A stretch of DNA of 64,000 bases from Vibrio rhizosphaerae (GTDB lineage: Bacteria; Pseudomonadota; Gammaproteobacteria; Enterobacterales; Vibrionaceae): positions 372,001 to 436,000 of the forward strand of contig NZ_AP024904.1 of assembly GCF_024347095.1 (NCBI RefSeq), in the 5' to 3' direction. Both the position numbers and the translations under genes were made by a program. A model generated the notes under the pieces. That model searched no databases. It worked only from the letters and a program-made list of their open reading frames with translations, and had not been told where the DNA came from. This document shows, piece by piece, positions 1 through 9,783 of the stretch; within the stretch, counting starts at the first letter, position 1; each line of letters opens with the position of its first letter.

Positions 1-130
1 CATAAAAAGAGGTGGTAGTCGTTGTTGTGAAAACAGAACTATGAACCACTTATCGAAAATGCAACCTCATGCATTCAATCAACAATTGTCTCTGGTATGA
101 TCAGTGGAGATGATTGCTTGAGGTAAACCC

Positions 131-1102
131 ATGGATGACCTTTCCCCCTCCGACTTAAAAGTCATACTTCACTCTAAACGCGCCAATATGTACTACTTAG
201 AGTATTGCCGGGTGATGCAAAAAGACGGGCGTGTGCTGTATCTCACCGAATCAAAAAAAGAAAACCTCTATTACAACATCCCCATTGCCAACACCACCGT
301 CTTGCTTTTAGGCAATGGCACGTCGATTACCCAAGCCGCAATGCGCATGTTATCTCAAGCCGGAGTATTAGTCGGATTTTGTGGCGGGGGTGGTACGCCG
401 CTGCATATGGCAACTGAGGTGGAATGGTTTACGCCGCAAAGTGAATATCGCCCGACCGAATATCTGCAAGGCTGGCTCTCTTTCTGGTTTGATGATGGAA
501 AACGCCTCGAAGTTGCCAAGCAATTTCAAAACGCCCGGATTGACTACTTACAGTCGGTATGGTCGAAAGACCGTGAATTAAAAAGCCACGGTTTTGTCTT
601 TCAGGATGACATGATCCAAACCGCTTTAGCCACTTTTCATCAGCGTACCGATAAAGCGACTCAAACGGCAGAATTACTGCTGACCGAAGCGCAACTGACG
701 AAAGTCCTTTACAAATATGCAGCCAATAACACCGGGCTGAAAAACTTCACCCGCCAGCATGACTCCACCACGCTTGCCAATGACTTTCTCAATCATGGTA
801 ACTACTTAGCCTATGGTCTGGCAGCCAGTTGCCTGTGGGTACTGGGGATCCCGCATGGGTTTGCTGTGATGCATGGTAAAACCAGGCGCGGGGCACTGGT
901 GTTTGATGTGGCGGATCTGATTAAAGACGCAGTTGTCTTGCCGTGGGCGTTCGTCTGCGCCAAAGAAAATGCATCGGAGCAAGAGTTTCGTCAGCAGGTG
1001 TTGCAAGCTTTTATCGATCATCAATCAATGGGCTTTATGTTTAATACCATCAAAGCGATTGCTTTGGATAAACCTGCTGAACAAGGAGATGCCGGGCAAT
1101 GA
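131..1102 (+). CDS. cas1: Type I-F CRISPR integrase Cas1
   Basis: This 323-residue protein is the metal-dependent integrase that inserts new spacers at the leader end of the array. It works together with the Cas2 domain fused to Cas3 in type I-F systems. The C-terminal half carries the Cas1 active-site context: a Glu in TEAQLTKVLY, a His in VMHGKT and an Asp in FDVADLIKD. The N-terminal beta domain precedes it, and the length is usual for I-F Cas1. The start at 131 has a GAGG ribosome site at 119-122. The stop overlaps the next start in an ATGA, so cas1 and cas2-3 are translationally coupled. It is the first gene of a six-gene co-directional operon. The residue roles come from family knowledge; the motifs are seen directly. 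Confidence 0.96.
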   Translation: MDDLSPSDLKVILHSKRANMYYLEYCRVMQKDGRVLYLTESKKENLYYNIPIANTTVLLLGNGTSITQAAMRMLSQAGVLVGFCGGGGTPLHMATEVEWFTPQSEYRPTEYLQGWLSFWFDDGKRLEVAKQFQNARIDYLQSVWSKDRELKSHGFVFQDDMIQTALATFHQRTDKATQTAELLLTEAQLTKVLYKYAANNTGLKNFTRQHDSTTLANDFLNHGNYLAYGLAASCLWVLGIPHGFAVMHGKTRRGALVFDVADLIKDAVVLPWAFVCAKENASEQEFRQQVLQAFIDHQSMGFMFNTIKAIALDKPAEQGDAGQ

Positions 1103-4100
1103 TGGTGACATTTGTTTCTGAGTGCGAAAAGAATGCCCTCAAGAAAACGCGTCGTGTTTTAGACGCATTTGCTGACCGAATCGGTAACAATACATGGCAA
1201 ACCTTAATCACCGAAGACGGCTTACAAACCGTGAGAAAAATGCTTAAACAAACGGCCAGTCGCAGCACTGCCGTGAGTTGCCATTGGATCCGCAGCCGAT
1301 CCCGGAGTCAGTTACTGTGGGTGGTGGGCAATCGGTCTAAGTTTAATTTAGACGGGCTGGTTGCGGTGAACCGAACCTCACTTAATCTTGAGCACCGTGA
1401 GTGGGAAACCGGCTGGTATTTGAATGAAATCGTGGCATTAGCCAGTGCAGTCGCGGGATTATTTCATGATTTTGGCAAAGCCAATGCGCTGTTTCAGAAC
1501 AAACTCTGCGGGAACAGTGCAACCAAAGGCGAACCGTATCGCCACGAATGGATCTCACTACGCTTGTTTGAAGTGTTTGCCAAAGGTAAAACCGACTCAG
1601 AATGGATCCAACAACTGGCTCAATTTACCGATCCCTCCATCGCCAAACAATGGGATACGCAGCTAACGCAGGCGATTTTTATCGATGCGCCGGATGCACT
1701 ACAAAATCCGTTTGCTCATTTCGCCCCATTTGCCAAACTGATCGCGTGGTTAGTGGTGTCGCATCACCGGCTGCCCAAAAATAATGATGGGTCTAAGCCT
1801 GTGAATATCGAAGAAATGGATATGTGGCTGGAGCAGTGTTTCGACTGCCATTGGAACTCACCCAATGCCCTCGATTTGTCTCAATATAGTCAGCAAGCAT
1901 TACAAGAGAACTGGTGTTTCCCGCATGGCACTCCGATGCTCAGCCGGACTTGGCAACAAAAAGCGGCAAAACTGGCGCGACGGTTACAGAAGACGCCTTT
2001 ACTCATCAGCCATTCTATCCCTTGGTTTGAACAGCGTTTTGTCAGCCATATGGCGCGTTTATCGCTGATGTTAGCCGATCACTACTATTCTTCGCTTCGC
2101 TTAGGTGAGGGTAAAACTGCGTGGCAAGATCCGAATTATGCGCCGATTGCCAATACCGACCGACAGTCGGCGCATGACCAAAGTACCGTGCCAAAACAGC
2201 AGCTTGATGAACACAATATCGGGGTCTGTGTGAATGCCCAGCGCTTTGCCCGCAATTTACCCGCGTTGAAATACACATTGCCTGCCATTGCGCAGCATCG
2301 GCTATTTTCTAAAAGCGCCGGGATTGAAAAATATCACTGGCAGGATAAAGCCTACGCCAAAGCGAAAGCCATTGCGAAACCCACAGAGCGACAAGGCTTT
2401 TTTGGCGTCAATATGGCATCTACCGGCTGTGGGAAAACCATTGCCAATGCCCGTTTTATGTATGGTCTGGCCGATGATCGGGAAGGATGCCGCTTCTCCG
2501 TGGCGTTAGGATTACGCACTTTAACACTGCAAACCGGTGATGCTTACCGTGATTTATTGAAACTGGGGGATGACGATCTGGCGGTACTGATCGGCTCTCA
2601 AGCGGTGCAGACACTGCATGAACTCAATCATGGCGATCGACATCACGGCAGTGAATCGGCTGAAGATTGGTTTGAACAGCTGTTCATTCACTATGAAGGG
2701 CAGATCTACGATGGCCGGCTGAAACACTGGCTGAGTGCCAGCCCCAAATTAGAACAACTGGTGAGTGCGCCGATTCTGGTCAGTACCATTGATCACCTCA
2801 TGCCCGCGACAGAAAGCCAACGCGGTGGCAAGCAGATCGCACCGATGTTGCGTCTACTCACTTCTGATTTGGTGCTCGATGAACCGGATGACTTCGGTTT
2901 AGAAGATATGCCCGCGCTGTGTCGCTTAGTCAACTGGGCCGGGATGCTTGGCTCGCGAGTCTTGTTGTCTTCCGCGACTTTGCCACCGTCATTAATCAAA
3001 ACCTTATTTGATGCCTATCGAGCCGGGCGGGAACAATACAATCAAGCGCAATTTGCAGACGCCAAACAGCCCCCGATCTGGTGCGCGTGGATTGATGAAT
3101 TTACCACTCACAGCCAAGAAATTACCCAACTCAGTGATTTTGTTGCAACGCACCGCCAGTTTGTCGATCAACGGGTCACCAAGCTGGACAAACACGATCT
3201 GCCAGTTCGCCAAGGGGAGGTTGTGCAGGTGGCGCAATTCACGCGCCACGATTCAATGACAAACGCTGCATGTCGCCACGCCATTTATGACCGTGTGGCG
3301 CATACCTTTTATGCGCAGATTCATCACTTACATCAGGCCCATTGTGTGACGGCACCGAATGGTAAACGGGTTTCATTGGGGGTGATTCGGATGGCGAACA
3401 TCACCCCGATGGTAGCTGTCGCCCAAGCACTGACTCAATTACAACCCCAGCCGAATGTTAGAATTTGCTACTGTGTGTATCACTCGCAGTTTCCACTGGC
3501 GTTACGCTCTGACAAAGAGCACAAATTAGACCGAATACTGGATCGTCATGATGTCGATGCGTTGTGGCAACAACCGGAAATTCAACCGATTTTAGACACA
3601 GCTACCGAAGCAAACATCGTTTTTGTGGTGTTGGGCACTTCCGTGGTCGAAGTCGGGCGTGATCATGACTACGACTGGGCAATTGCAGAACCGAGTTCGA
3701 TGCGCTCATTGATTCAGTTGGCCGGACGAATTCAGCGTCATCGTCAGCAAGTCCCGGTACAGCCGAATCTGATGGTACTCAATCAAAATATCAAAGCATT
3801 GAAAGGTAAGCCGGTGGCGTATTGCCATCCGGGGTTTGAAAGTAAAGCGCTGCCGTTAGCCTGCCATGATATGACTGAATTGTTGAAAGGTGAGTTAGCC
3901 CATATATCCGCAAGGACTCGCGTCAAAGAACCAACGGATCAATACCAACAAAACGGCAGAGATTTCTTACGTAATCGCAGCGAACCGAAGCAGCAAGCTT
4001 ATCCGGTTAAATCTTTCCTTGTGCAAGAGCATCGAGCCTTACGCTTTGCCTTGGAATCTATGCCAAAGCCGGAGTTTTATCACAGTGGGAAAGAGGCGAA

Positions 4101-4506
4101 CCGCTGGTGGACGTCTGGCCTTGGCAATCATGCCAGTTGGAATGGTGAATTGATACAACAAACCGAGTTTCGCAAGTCCGAGCCTCAGGAGTCGTTTGTA
4201 CTGCGCTGTGATGAAGACGGGCAACTGGAGTGGAGCCAGCTGGATACGTCCTGTCAACCGTATCGTTATGTGTCGCAATCCACACGTTTTCACACCGTTG
4301 AGTTGCAAATCGCACGAGGATGTCAGTGGTGGTTTACACCATCGCCGGTTGAAATTTATGCGCAGTTCGCGCACCAGCTTGGTCAGTCAATCAGCCGCAC
4401 CAGCAACCGGCTCGGTGAAGTACAACTGCGAACCGGCAACAAAGATCAAACCATTGAGTGGGCTTGGCACGAGCAACTCGGTGTGTTTCAACCCGAAAAT
4501 CAATAA
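1099..4506 (+). CDS. cas2-3: Type I-F fused Cas2-Cas3 nuclease/helicase
   Basis: This 1135-residue fusion is characteristic of type I-F. Residues about 1-95 form a Cas2-like domain that partners Cas1 in adaptation. An HD nuclease follows, with HDFGK near 123-127 and RHE near 148-150. Then comes a superfamily 2 helicase: Walker A STGCGKT near 440, a DEPD box near 590, SSATLPP near 624 and the motif VI stretch QLAGRIQRHR near 873. A C-terminal accessory domain ends the protein. Its role is to be recruited to Cascade-bound DNA, then nick, unwind and degrade it. It overlaps cas1 by 4 bp and lies 9 bp upstream of csy1. No frameshift or missing motif is visible, so interference is likely functional. 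Confidence 0.96.
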   Translation: MMVTFVSECEKNALKKTRRVLDAFADRIGNNTWQTLITEDGLQTVRKMLKQTASRSTAVSCHWIRSRSRSQLLWVVGNRSKFNLDGLVAVNRTSLNLEHREWETGWYLNEIVALASAVAGLFHDFGKANALFQNKLCGNSATKGEPYRHEWISLRLFEVFAKGKTDSEWIQQLAQFTDPSIAKQWDTQLTQAIFIDAPDALQNPFAHFAPFAKLIAWLVVSHHRLPKNNDGSKPVNIEEMDMWLEQCFDCHWNSPNALDLSQYSQQALQENWCFPHGTPMLSRTWQQKAAKLARRLQKTPLLISHSIPWFEQRFVSHMARLSLMLADHYYSSLRLGEGKTAWQDPNYAPIANTDRQSAHDQSTVPKQQLDEHNIGVCVNAQRFARNLPALKYTLPAIAQHRLFSKSAGIEKYHWQDKAYAKAKAIAKPTERQGFFGVNMASTGCGKTIANARFMYGLADDREGCRFSVALGLRTLTLQTGDAYRDLLKLGDDDLAVLIGSQAVQTLHELNHGDRHHGSESAEDWFEQLFIHYEGQIYDGRLKHWLSASPKLEQLVSAPILVSTIDHLMPATESQRGGKQIAPMLRLLTSDLVLDEPDDFGLEDMPALCRLVNWAGMLGSRVLLSSATLPPSLIKTLFDAYRAGREQYNQAQFADAKQPPIWCAWIDEFTTHSQEITQLSDFVATHRQFVDQRVTKLDKHDLPVRQGEVVQVAQFTRHDSMTNAACRHAIYDRVAHTFYAQIHHLHQAHCVTAPNGKRVSLGVIRMANITPMVAVAQALTQLQPQPNVRICYCVYHSQFPLALRSDKEHKLDRILDRHDVDALWQQPEIQPILDTATEANIVFVVLGTSVVEVGRDHDYDWAIAEPSSMRSLIQLAGRIQRHRQQVPVQPNLMVLNQNIKALKGKPVAYCHPGFESKALPLACHDMTELLKGELAHISARTRVKEPTDQYQQNGRDFLRNRSEPKQQAYPVKSFLVQEHRALRFALESMPKPEFYHSGKEANRWWTSGLGNHASWNGELIQQTEFRKSEPQESFVLRCDEDGQLEWSQLDTSCQPYRYVSQSTRFHTVELQIARGCQWWFTPSPVEIYAQFAHQLGQSISRTSNRLGEVQLRTGNKDQTIEWAWHEQLGVFQPENQ

Positions 4507-4515
4507 GGAAGGCGA

Positions 4516-5868
4516 ATGGACGGAACATTAAGTGCCGCAATCGCGGCATATATCCACCAGCGCAAGCAGGCGAAGCTTGAGCCATTGCAAAAAGCGCTCA
4601 ATAAAGTGCTTGAGCAAAGCGACGATCCGGTTGCGATTGCGCAGGCGCAAGCTGAATATCATCAGCAGGCCGACCCCATCGAAAGCGCTTATGACCCGGT
4701 CACTTGGTTAACCGATGCGGCACGGCGGGCAAAGCAAATTAGTCTGGCGACTCACGCAGCAAAATTTACCCACAGTGATGCCAAAGCCAGCAGTATTTTA
4801 CTCAATCACTATCAAATTGAAGATGGCGGTTATCTTGTCTCGGCTCATCTGCCGGATAAAGCGATAGATGCTGTTGGTAATGCTGCTGCATTGGATGTGG
4901 CGCGTTTATTAAAATTGCAAGCCAATGGTGAGACGTTGATCGATCAGTTGCAAAACCACAGTGTTGCGGCATTAAGCGCGTTTACCAGCGATGAATCGCG
5001 ATTGGCCGAATGGCAGGCAGGACTGAGTCAAGCGCTGGGTGACGAGAAGGTCTCGGCGCACACGCTCTCGAAACAGCTTTATTTTCCTGTCGGTGATAAT
5101 GAAGCGGCCAGCTATCACCTGTTGTGTCCGCTCTATGCATCATCACTTTCGCATCAACTGTATGCGAAAGTTCGTCAATCCCGTTTTGGTGACTCAAAAG
5201 ACGTTCGCGATGCGCATAAAAAAGGGCATTATGACGACCGGTTAGATATCCGTTTCCCCGCAACCGCAGTGCAAATGTTTGGCGGCTCAAAACCGCAGAA
5301 TATTTCGCAGTTAAACAGCGAACGCTACGGCCAAGGCTTTTTACTCAATTGCGCACCGCCGACTTATCAGGCGCAAACCAAGCCACCGGTGAACAGCCTC
5401 TCAATCTTTGACCGCCAGTTTGGCTTTAAAACCAGTGCATTAGTGCGAGAATTTAAAGCTTTCTTAGCCAGCCTGAGCGAGAAAGACCGCAATTTTAAAA
5501 CTCGCTACAAGCGGGATTATTACTACGTTAAACCGCTGATTGATCGTTTATTGAACGTGGTGGCCGAAATACAGGCGATTCCCGATAGTGCCGGTTGGAG
5601 TAACGCGCCGACGTGCAACATGAAGCGCGCCCATCAGCTCTGTCTGGATATCAATAACCCTGACAGCGCTTTTCAGCGTGAACGCCAGCAAGGCGACTGG
5701 TTAGATGGGGTGGCGAATGACTTTGCACATTGGTTGCTACGCCAGCTCGACAACAAACAGCAATACCTGCTCGGGGATGGTGAACAACGCTATTTTAAAA
5801 AACTGTGTCTGAACGAGTTGCGGGCCTTTGAGCGGATGAATGTTGTATCAGAGGAGCACCACGCATGA
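4516..5868 (+). CDS. csy1: Cascade large subunit Csy1 (Cas8f)
   Basis: This 450-residue protein matches Csy1/Cas8f, the subunit that caps the crRNA 5' end with Csy2 and reads the protospacer-adjacent motif. Recognition rests on family-like segments (DPVTWLTDAARRAKQISLATH near the N-terminus, SKPQNISQLNSERYGQ in the middle) and on position between cas2-3 and csy2. The start has an AAGGAGGCG-like site just upstream (AAGGAAGGCG at 4506-4515). Its stop overlaps the csy2 start. Cas8f sequences diverge quickly, so the call depends partly on synteny, which here is complete. Confidence 0.93.
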   Translation: MDGTLSAAIAAYIHQRKQAKLEPLQKALNKVLEQSDDPVAIAQAQAEYHQQADPIESAYDPVTWLTDAARRAKQISLATHAAKFTHSDAKASSILLNHYQIEDGGYLVSAHLPDKAIDAVGNAAALDVARLLKLQANGETLIDQLQNHSVAALSAFTSDESRLAEWQAGLSQALGDEKVSAHTLSKQLYFPVGDNEAASYHLLCPLYASSLSHQLYAKVRQSRFGDSKDVRDAHKKGHYDDRLDIRFPATAVQMFGGSKPQNISQLNSERYGQGFLLNCAPPTYQAQTKPPVNSLSIFDRQFGFKTSALVREFKAFLASLSEKDRNFKTRYKRDYYYVKPLIDRLLNVVAEIQAIPDSAGWSNAPTCNMKRAHQLCLDINNPDSAFQRERQQGDWLDGVANDFAHWLLRQLDNKQQYLLGDGEQRYFKKLCLNELRAFERMNVVSEEHHA

Positions 5869-6902
5869 AGCATTATCTTTTATTGAAAAAAATCGAGGTG
5901 CAAAATGCCAACGCCATTGCAGGATTAACCTACGGCTTTCCTGCAATCACCAACTTTCTGGGCTTCGCTCATGCCTTGTCCCGTCAGCTAGCACCTAAAA
6001 TGGGAGTGACTCTCGGTGGTGTAGCAGTGATCAGTCACAAAAATGCGGTGCATGCGCGCCGACCGAGTGGTTGGGGCGATTATGTATTTGCATTAACCCG
6101 TAATCCGCTGACTCAGCAAGGCAATACCGCGCCCATCAACGAAGAAGGGCGGATGTCGATGCAGATGTCGCTATTGATTGAAATTGAAGGGATTCGTGGC
6201 GGTGACAGGCAGACGGAGCAAACCCTGATTGAGCATCTGAAAACCGTGGTGCCGTCGCTGCGTTTAGCCGGTGGTCAGATTACCCATGTCGCAGCGTATC
6301 AACTACTCGCCAGTGAAGCCCAGCAGCGCCATGCATTGCGTCGGTTGATGCCGGGATTTGTCTTGATCGACCGCCACGATTATTTAGCCAAGCATTTTGA
6401 GCAATTACAGCAGCACAATCCGGGCAGTACGTTAATGGATGCCTGGTGTGATTTCGCCACCCTCAAATACAGCGCGACACCGCTGGCAGACGATACCGTT
6501 GCACAGCATGATGCGTTAGAAAAAGGGAGTGCAGACACACGTGCGACAGAAAAAGATGACACCAAGCAAAAGGCGGTTTGGCAAGCCCAACCTAAGCCAG
6601 AAACGGGTTATTTAGTACCGATTGCAACAGGCTATTGCGCCATTTCTGAATGTTATGCCCCGGGGGAGGTCGCCAACGTCCGCGATACTCAGGTTCCGGT
6701 CGTTTTCGCTGAAACGGCGTATTCCGTCGGCGAGTGGCTCAGTGTGCACCGTTTACAAGAGATTCAACAAGGAATTTGGTGTTATCACCATGATTCCCCT
6801 TGGTATTTGGCGAAAGGATCTTTGATTCAAGAAACTGTTCTACCACCTGATTTTATTGATGAAACCGAAGCACAAACTGGTTTTGACCCAGATTTTTTAT
6901 AA
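5865..6902 (+). CDS. csy2: Cascade subunit Csy2 (Cas5f)
   Basis: This 345-residue protein is the Cas5-type RAMP subunit of type I-F Cascade. It pairs with Csy1 to hold the 5' handle of the crRNA. The N-terminus (HYLLLKKIEVQNANAIAGL, then YGFPAITNFLGFAHAL) is typical of Csy2. A low-complexity Asp/Lys/Thr-rich stretch near residues 205-230 probably forms a loop. It overlaps csy1 by 4 bp and is followed 14 bp later by csy3, in the standard I-F order. Confidence 0.94.
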   Translation: MKHYLLLKKIEVQNANAIAGLTYGFPAITNFLGFAHALSRQLAPKMGVTLGGVAVISHKNAVHARRPSGWGDYVFALTRNPLTQQGNTAPINEEGRMSMQMSLLIEIEGIRGGDRQTEQTLIEHLKTVVPSLRLAGGQITHVAAYQLLASEAQQRHALRRLMPGFVLIDRHDYLAKHFEQLQQHNPGSTLMDAWCDFATLKYSATPLADDTVAQHDALEKGSADTRATEKDDTKQKAVWQAQPKPETGYLVPIATGYCAISECYAPGEVANVRDTQVPVVFAETAYSVGEWLSVHRLQEIQQGIWCYHHDSPWYLAKGSLIQETVLPPDFIDETEAQTGFDPDFL

Positions 6903-6916
6903 TTTAAAGGATTCGA

Positions 6917-7903
6917 ATGATGGCTGATAAAAAATTAAAAACTCCCTCCGTACTGGCATTTGAAGCGAAATTAATTCCGTCTGATGCCTTAATGTTTGCC
7001 GGCAACTGGGATCAAAACGACTGGTCCCCGATTCTGGTGGGCGAAAAGTCAGTGCGTGGCACGATTTCCAACCGTTTAAAGAATGCGCTTGCGAATGACC
7101 CGGCAAAATTGGATGCCGAAGTGTCAAAAGCGAACTTACAAACCGTCGATACCGCAGCATTGCCTCATCATACCGATACACTCAAACTGGTGTTTTCACT
7201 GCGTGTCTTGGGCGGGTTAGATGTGCCTTCAACCTGTAACGACCCAGCCTACCAACAAGCACTGGCAGCAAAAGTGCATGCTTATCAGGTGGAAACCGGG
7301 TTTAAAGAGCTGGCACAACGGTATGCTTTGAATATTGCCAACGGGCGCTTTCTCTGGCGCAACCGGGTCGGGGCTGAAAATATCCGCGTCGAGGTGAATG
7401 CTGCCGGAAAAACCTTCTCCTTTAACAGTTATGAATACGATTTGCGCACTTTTGCCAGCAACGATCAAGTGGATCAACTGGCGGCTCTGATTCAGCAGGG
7501 TTTACAGGGGGAAGCGGTCTTTTTGAAAGTCACTGCCTGTGCCAAGTTAGGCGAAGGTCAGGCGGTGTTCCCGTCTCAGGAGCTGGTGATGGGCGGTGGC
7601 AAAGGCGATAAAAGTAAATTCCTTTATCAGCTTGATGGTCAGGCGGCAATGCACTCACAAAAAATCGGTAATGCCTTACGTACGATTGACACATGGCATT
7701 CTGCGGTAGAAGAAGTCGGCCCGATTGCTGTGGAACCTTACGGTTCGGTGACTAATCGCGGAGCGGCTTACCGGCAACCGAAAGAAAAAATGGATTTCTA
7801 CAAACTGCTGGACAGTTGGATGTTAAAAGAGCAAACCCCGGCCATCGAACAACAACATTACATCATGGCAATGCTGATTCGTGGCGGTGTCTTTGGCGAA
7901 TAA
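6917..7903 (+). CDS. csy3: Cascade backbone subunit Csy3 (Cas7f)
   Basis: This 328-residue protein is the Cas7-family backbone, present in about six copies per complex along the spacer RNA. Typical Csy3 segments are visible: [20 protein letters not shown] at the N-terminus, [20 protein letters not shown] in the middle and [19 protein letters not shown] in the C-terminal third. Two adjacent ATG codons (6917 and 6920) could start it. An AAAGGA site at 6906-6911 favours either. It lies between csy2 and csy4 with short spacers. Confidence 0.95.
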   Translation: MMADKKLKTPSVLAFEAKLIPSDALMFAGNWDQNDWSPILVGEKSVRGTISNRLKNALANDPAKLDAEVSKANLQTVDTAALPHHTDTLKLVFSLRVLGGLDVPSTCNDPAYQQALAAKVHAYQVETGFKELAQRYALNIANGRFLWRNRVGAENIRVEVNAAGKTFSFNSYEYDLRTFASNDQVDQLAALIQQGLQGEAVFLKVTACAKLGEGQAVFPSQELVMGGGKGDKSKFLYQLDGQAAMHSQKIGNALRTIDTWHSAVEEVGPIAVEPYGSVTNRGAAYRQPKEKMDFYKLLDSWMLKEQTPAIEQQHYIMAMLIRGGVFGE

Positions 7904-7912
7904 GGGCAGAGT

Positions 7913-8557
7913 ATGAAATATTATCAAGACATAACATTACTGCCGGATGCTGATATTTCGTTAGGGTTTATCTGGGAGAAGGTGTACCAACAAATACACC
8001 TAATGTTGGTAGAACATAAAAATGAGGCGTATGTCTCTGACATCGGGCTGAGTTTTCCGGCCTACGGTGATGCTGCATTTCCGCTTGGTCATCAGCTGCG
8101 ACTATTTGCGGACAACGAATCACAGCTTGCTGATGCCAGTGTGGCGCAGTGGTTACAGCGTTTGCGTGATTATGTCCATATTAAATCAATCAAGCCGGTG
8201 CCTAATGGGATCACGGAATACGCCTGTTTTTCTCGCTGCAATCCTAAGTCACAACAGCAGCGTTTAAAACAGCTTGACCGTCGGGTCGCTCATTTGTCGC
8301 ACAAGCATGGAGTGGATGAACATGAGATGCGGAGTGTATTGCTCACTTCAGTGAAGAAGCACTCTGGTCGTAGTCAGTTGCCCTATATTCGTGTGCAGAG
8401 TTTATCTACACCGGCTGAGGGGCAGCACCGCCATCAATTTATGCTGTTTATTCAATGTGATAAATCGAACTCAGCGCCCGATGGTGGCAATGGGTTTACG
8501 TGCTATGGTTTGAGTGCGAAAGCCAAGGGGAAAGAAACATTCGTGCCGTGGTTTTAA
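7913..8557 (+). CDS. csy4: crRNA-processing endonuclease Csy4 (Cas6f)
   Basis: This 214-residue endoribonuclease cuts pre-crRNA at the base of the repeat hairpin and stays bound to the 3' stem-loop. The catalytic His is at residue 29 (KVYQQIHLML), exactly where it is in the Pseudomonas enzyme. A Ser in RVQSLST is the likely second catalytic residue. The C-terminus GFTCYGLS...FVPWF is a family signature. It is somewhat longer than the 187-residue Pseudomonas protein, with the extra length mainly in the middle. It is the last cas gene and lies 152 bp before the array whose repeats carry the matching 5-bp stem. Confidence 0.95.
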   Translation: MKYYQDITLLPDADISLGFIWEKVYQQIHLMLVEHKNEAYVSDIGLSFPAYGDAAFPLGHQLRLFADNESQLADASVAQWLQRLRDYVHIKSIKPVPNGITEYACFSRCNPKSQQQRLKQLDRRVAHLSHKHGVDEHEMRSVLLTSVKKHSGRSQLPYIRVQSLSTPAEGQHRHQFMLFIQCDKSNSAPDGGNGFTCYGLSAKAKGKETFVPWF

Positions 8558-8709
8558 CCTTATTTTTCAGAAGGTGAGACCCTTTATTTTTCGCTCTTTA
8601 AAAACATCAATAAAAACAATAAGCTACAGAGAGGCGGTTTAAACAAGGTCAAATAGGGTCTTTCCTGTTAACTCCTTGCTGTGGCTTATTTTTCTGGGAT
8701 AAGTTTATT
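8558..8709 (+). promoter_or_regulatory. CRISPR leader
   Basis: This AT-rich 152 bp spacer between csy4 and the first repeat is in the leader position. It carries runs such as CATCAATAAAAACAATAAGC at 8606-8625, which resembles an IHF-type bend site but does not match the consensus fully. The degenerate repeat is at the other end of the array, so this side is where new spacers enter and where array transcription should begin. Confidence 0.7.
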
Positions 8710-9518
8710 GTTCACTGCCGCATAGGCAGCTTAGAAACACCAGCCGCAATGATCAGTTTAATTCCATATAGTTCACTGCCGCATAGGCAGCTTAGAAAGG
8801 ACAGAAAACGGATATGGTAGCGTTTAACGAGTTCACTGCCGCATAGGCAGCTTAGAAAAACACCAATCCCACTAAATAACGCACTCACCGGTTCACTGCC
8901 GCATAGGCAGCTTAGAAAGAACTCCGGCGAATGAGGATGACCGGTTGGTGATTCACTGCCGCATAGGCAGCTTAGAAATACGACTCTCGCAACTGCGGAT
9001 ATGTCTACGGGTTCACTGCCGCATAGGCAGCTTAGAAATCGCTCATAGCAAGGTGCTGGATGTCCCAAATGTTCACTGCCGCATAGGCAGCTTAGAAATG
9101 CTCTGGAATTTGATTTGATGGATACTCAAAGTTCACTGCCGCGTAGGCAGCTTAGAAAGGGCAGTCATATTCAGCTGGCGGGGTTCCGGTGTTCACTGCC
9201 GCGTAGGCAGCTTAGAAAAGGTTGCGCAGGACGTCCCGCCGGTATTTGGCGTTCACTGCCGCGTAGGCAGCTTAGAAAGAATTGGAACTTCGATCCGTCT
9301 ACACCCGACGGTTCACTGCCGCATAGGCAGCTTAGAAATTGTGATAAATGCATGATTGGAGTAGAACCCCGTTCACTGCCGCATAGGCAGCTTAGAAACT
9401 GCTGTGAACTGAATCGAGGGCTGTTTTAGAGTTCACTGCCGCATAGGCAGCTTAGAAATTGTTCCAGATGAGTCACCCGTTGATCTATTTGTTCACTGCC
9501 GCACAGGCAGCTTTTGAC
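8710..9518 (+). CRISPR. Type I-F CRISPR array, 14 repeats and 13 spacers
   Basis: Repeats are 28 bp, starting GTTCACTGCCG and ending CTTAGAAA, with a CTGCC/GGCAG stem. Starts are 8710, 8771, 8831, 8891, 8951, 9011, 9071, 9131, 9191, 9251, 9311, 9371, 9431 and 9491. Spacers are 32 bp, except the first (8738-8770), which is 33 bp. The loop is GCATA in most copies, but GCGTA in the three consecutive repeats at 9131, 9191 and 9251. Repeat 8951 begins with A instead of G. The last copy (9491) has loop GCACA and loses its 3' end after CTT, which marks the old, leader-distal end. I saw no spacer matching other parts of this window, but that was by eye only. Confidence 0.98.
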
Positions 9519-9520
9519 TT

Positions 9521-9562
9521 GGAGTGGCACGCAGTGCATACCGGTGCCACTCCGCTTGTTTT
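9521..9562 (+). terminator. Hairpin closing the CRISPR array
   Basis: A perfect 10-bp stem, GGAGTGGCAC (9521-9530) with GTGCCACTCC (9544-9553), lies 2 bp after the last degenerate repeat. It is followed by GCTTGTTTTC. Position and shape fit an intrinsic terminator for pre-crRNA, although the T-run is interrupted. Confidence 0.6.
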
Positions 9563-9577
9563 CAGCCTATCGCTGGT

Positions 9578-9769
9578 TTACTCATCAAGCATCATTTCTT
9601 CTTTCCTCAGATTGATCTCATCAAAGGTAATCAGATTATTGAGAAACAGGAGGATTTCTCGCAGTTCAACTTGGTTGACGCTGGGATCAGTATTGGTGAC
9701 AAGAAAATCAATCAGATAGCCGCGGGCGGTCAGGTGGAGGTCAGGATTCGGTTGTTGGTTTTGTATCAT
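9578..9769 (-). CDS. Small hypothetical protein
   Basis: This is a 63-residue acidic protein that I do not recognise. A good ribosome site (AGAGGG on the minus strand, at about 9777-9782) sits about 7 nt before the ATG at 9767-9769, which supports real translation. The C-terminal half (VELREILLFLNNLITFDEIN) looks helical. It has no signal peptide or membrane segment. It is transcribed toward the CRISPR array and lies at the edge of the repeat-rich tract. It could be a small regulator or toxin/antitoxin part, but nothing in the sequence shows this. Confidence 0.4.
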   Translation of the reverse strand: MIQNQQPNPDLHLTARGYLIDFLVTNTDPSVNQVELREILLFLNNLITFDEINLRKEEMMLDE

Positions 9770-9783
9770 AAGTATTCCCTCTG

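Noticed and set aside
8710..9518. Self-targeting of the tail locus by CRISPR spacers
   Set aside because: Spacers compared by eye with the tail genes gave no convincing match; a full alignment search was not possible.
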